Source: Gammaproteobacteria bacterium (GTDB lineage Bacteria; Gemmatimonadota; Gemmatimonadetes; Longimicrobiales; Gaopeijiaceae). Taken from it: a DNA stretch of 7,720 nucleotides. The notes below the pieces were generated by a model. It was not told where the DNA came from. It saw only the letters and a list, made by a program, of their open reading frames with translations, and made no database searches. The position numbers and the translations under genes were made by a program. The stretch is taken from NCBI GenBank assembly GCA_009843625.1, contig VYDD01000212.1:1370-9089 (forward strand), given 5' to 3'. Below, piece by piece: positions 6,347 to 7,720 of this stretch (position 1 is the first letter of the stretch; each line of letters starts with the position of its first letter).

Positions 6347-7720
6347 AGCCCGACGAGGCGGCGTCGGCGGCCAACCCGCCCGAGTAGCCCAGGCTGAACG
6401 CTCCCGTGCTGTCGCCGAAGCTGGTGAGATCGGTGTGTCCCAGCTTGTGCAGCAGGGTCAGCATGACGTTCGCCAGCGGCGTTCCCTCTGGCGCGTGCAG
6501 ATGCACGTTGCCGTCGAGCTGCCCGTTGGCGCCGCCCAGGACGATGAACGGCACCCTCAGGTGGTTGTGCACGTTCGGGTCGCCCATCGGCGAGCCGTAG
6601 ATGATCATGCTCTTGTCGAGAAGTGTTCCGTCGACTTCCTCGACCGCGTGCAGCTTCTCCATGAGGTACGGGAGCATGCTGACATGGTAGCTGTTGATCA
6701 CCGCGAAGTCGGCGATCGCCTCTTCGCTGTCCCCGTGGTGGGAAGCGGGGTGGAACGGGGTGTCGACGCCACTCTCCGGGAAGGTGCGCGCGGAGGAGTC
6801 GCGGGAAAGCTTGAAGGAGAACACGCGCGTCATGTCCGTCTGGAACGCCAGCACCTGCAGATCGAACATCATCTGCATGTGTTCGCTGAAGGAATCCGGC
6901 ACCCCGGCGGGCGCCTCCGGCATGTCGCGCGGATCGCCGCTCGTGTTGCGTTCCTCGACCATCTGGATGCGCCGCTCGATCTCGCGCACGTTCTCCAGAT
7001 ACTGGTCCATGCGCTGCCGGTCGCCGGGTCCGAGCGTCTGCTGCATCTGGGCCACCCGCTCCGCGATCCAGTCCAGGATGCTGCGATTGGTGGAGCGCCG
7101 CGCGAGCCGCTCTTCGGCCGTCGATCCCGCCCCGAACAGCTGCTCGAAGGCGACGCGGGGGTCGCGGATCACGGGGAGCGGCTCCGTGGGAGAGGCCCAG
7201 CTAAGCGAGTCGGTGTACACGCAGGTGTAGCCGTACGCGCAGCCCCCGGCCTGATTGATGTTCTCGATGCACAACTGCATCGAGGGGATGGGCGTGTCCT
7301 GACCGAAGCGGTCCGCGTAGATCTGGTCCAGCGAAGCGCCCACGTAGACATCCGAACCCTCGGTCTGCTTGACGTGCGCCTGCGTCAGGAAGGTCGCCGT
7401 CGAGCGGAAGTGGTCGCCGCCGATCTCCTCGGGGATGAAGGCTTCGGCCATCTTCACGTCGGTGTTGCTCACGATGGTCAGATACCGGCGCCACGGCTCC
7501 AGGCTGCGCATGGAGGTGGGCGACAGGTCGAAGTCGCGGCCGATCGTGGAGGGGCTCCAGAAGTTCTGCTTCGCGCCCCAGGTGGTACAGCCGGCCGCCC
7601 CGTGCGACATCTCCATCGCGATCAGGCGCGTGGCATCCATGGCCCGGACGGCCTCCCTCCCGCCCAGTCCCGCCGGAATCATGGCGTCGAGAAGGGGCAG
7701 GGCCACGGTGGCGCCCATGC
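6345..7720 (-). CDS. DUF1552 (HXXSHH family) exported protein, N-terminus outside the window
   Basis: The 457 codons visible from the first in-window Met (7718), plus part of one more codon, match the DUF1552 family, first noted in planctomycetes and of unknown function. Counting from that Met, the defining HxxSHH motif is present as HPASHH at 323-328, followed by GD. A second polar cluster GDPNVHNH lies at 379-386. The cysteine region GGCAYGYTC (158-166) before DSLSW and the segment PRVAFEQLFG are also typical. The visible start, MGATVALPLLDAMIP, is the hydrophobic part of what in relatives is a twin-arginine signal (RRTFLRG before it). The reading frame is open to the window edge, so this Met is not the real start and the Arg pair is off-window. 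The family is often found beside DUF1592-type (cytochrome c-like) proteins, which might be the next gene upstream. A metal site formed by the His/Asp clusters is conceivable but not shown. Confidence 0.9.
   Translation of the reverse strand, partial: MGATVALPLLDAMIPAGLGGREAVRAMDATRLIAMEMSHGAAGCTTWGAKQNFWSPSTIGRDFDLSPTSMRSLEPWRRYLTIVSNTDVKMAEAFIPEEIGGDHFRSTATFLTQAHVKQTEGSDVYVGASLDQIYADRFGQDTPIPSMQLCIENINQAGGCAYGYTCVYTDSLSWASPTEPLPVIRDPRVAFEQLFGAGSTAEERLARRSTNRSILDWIAERVAQMQQTLGPGDRQRMDQYLENVREIERRIQMVEERNTSGDPRDMPEAPAGVPDSFSEHMQMMFDLQVLAFQTDMTRVFSFKLSRDSSARTFPESGVDTPFHPASHHGDSEEAIADFAVINSYHVSMLPYLMEKLHAVEEVDGTLLDKSMIIYGSPMGDPNVHNHLRVPFIVLGGANGQLDGNVHLHAPEGTPLANVMLTLLHKLGHTDLTSFGDSTGAFSLGYSGGLAADAASSG

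Noticed and set aside
7716..7718. ATG at 7718 as the true start of the DUF1552 gene
   Set aside because: It falls inside the hydrophobic part of the typical export signal, the frame continues to the window edge, and no upstream ribosome-binding site can be seen; the start must be outside the window.

Overview
The window is high-GC bacterial DNA (by eye about two-thirds G+C). It is densely packed, with five protein genes all on the minus strand, so transcription runs from high to low coordinates. No rRNA, tRNA, CRISPR array, transposase or phage gene is visible. The pairing of a DUF1552 (HXXSHH) protein with a large exported ankyrin-repeat protein, plus multiple amidase-signature enzymes, suggests an environmental Gemmatimonadota- or Acidobacteriota-like organism (Planctomycetota or Myxococcota are less likely). 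This placement is inferred from gene content only.

Right-hand block (6345-7720 and 4533-6335): a DUF1552 protein whose N-terminus lies outside the window, and which looks like a Tat-exported protein, is followed after 9 nt by a 600-residue ankyrin protein with a signal peptide. The ribosome-binding site of the ankyrin gene is built on the stop codon of the DUF1552 gene, so the two are probably translated together and act outside the cytoplasm. The ankyrin protein has two repeat blocks, a helical linker, and ends in a C-x-x-C tail. Two consecutive hairpins (4512-4529 and 4463-4501) follow it and probably mark the end, or a processing point, of this block.

Left-hand block (4437 down to 30): an MHS-type major facilitator permease, then a cytoplasmic amidase 14 nt further on, then a second amidase with a signal peptide after a 73-nt gap and a strong Shine-Dalgarno. 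Both amidases keep the Lys-cisSer-Ser catalytic triad. The arrangement suggests an uptake and hydrolysis module for an amide or its carboxylic acid product: the exported amidase acts outside the inner membrane, the permease imports, and the second amidase acts in the cytosol. The substrate cannot be read from the sequence.

The first 44 bases do not look like the rest: they are A-rich, contain an A8 run, cut the first amidase short at its C-terminus, and include an 11-base match to an Illumina P5 adapter core. They may be a contig-end artefact rather than genome sequence. There is no gene-free stretch longer than 300 bases.
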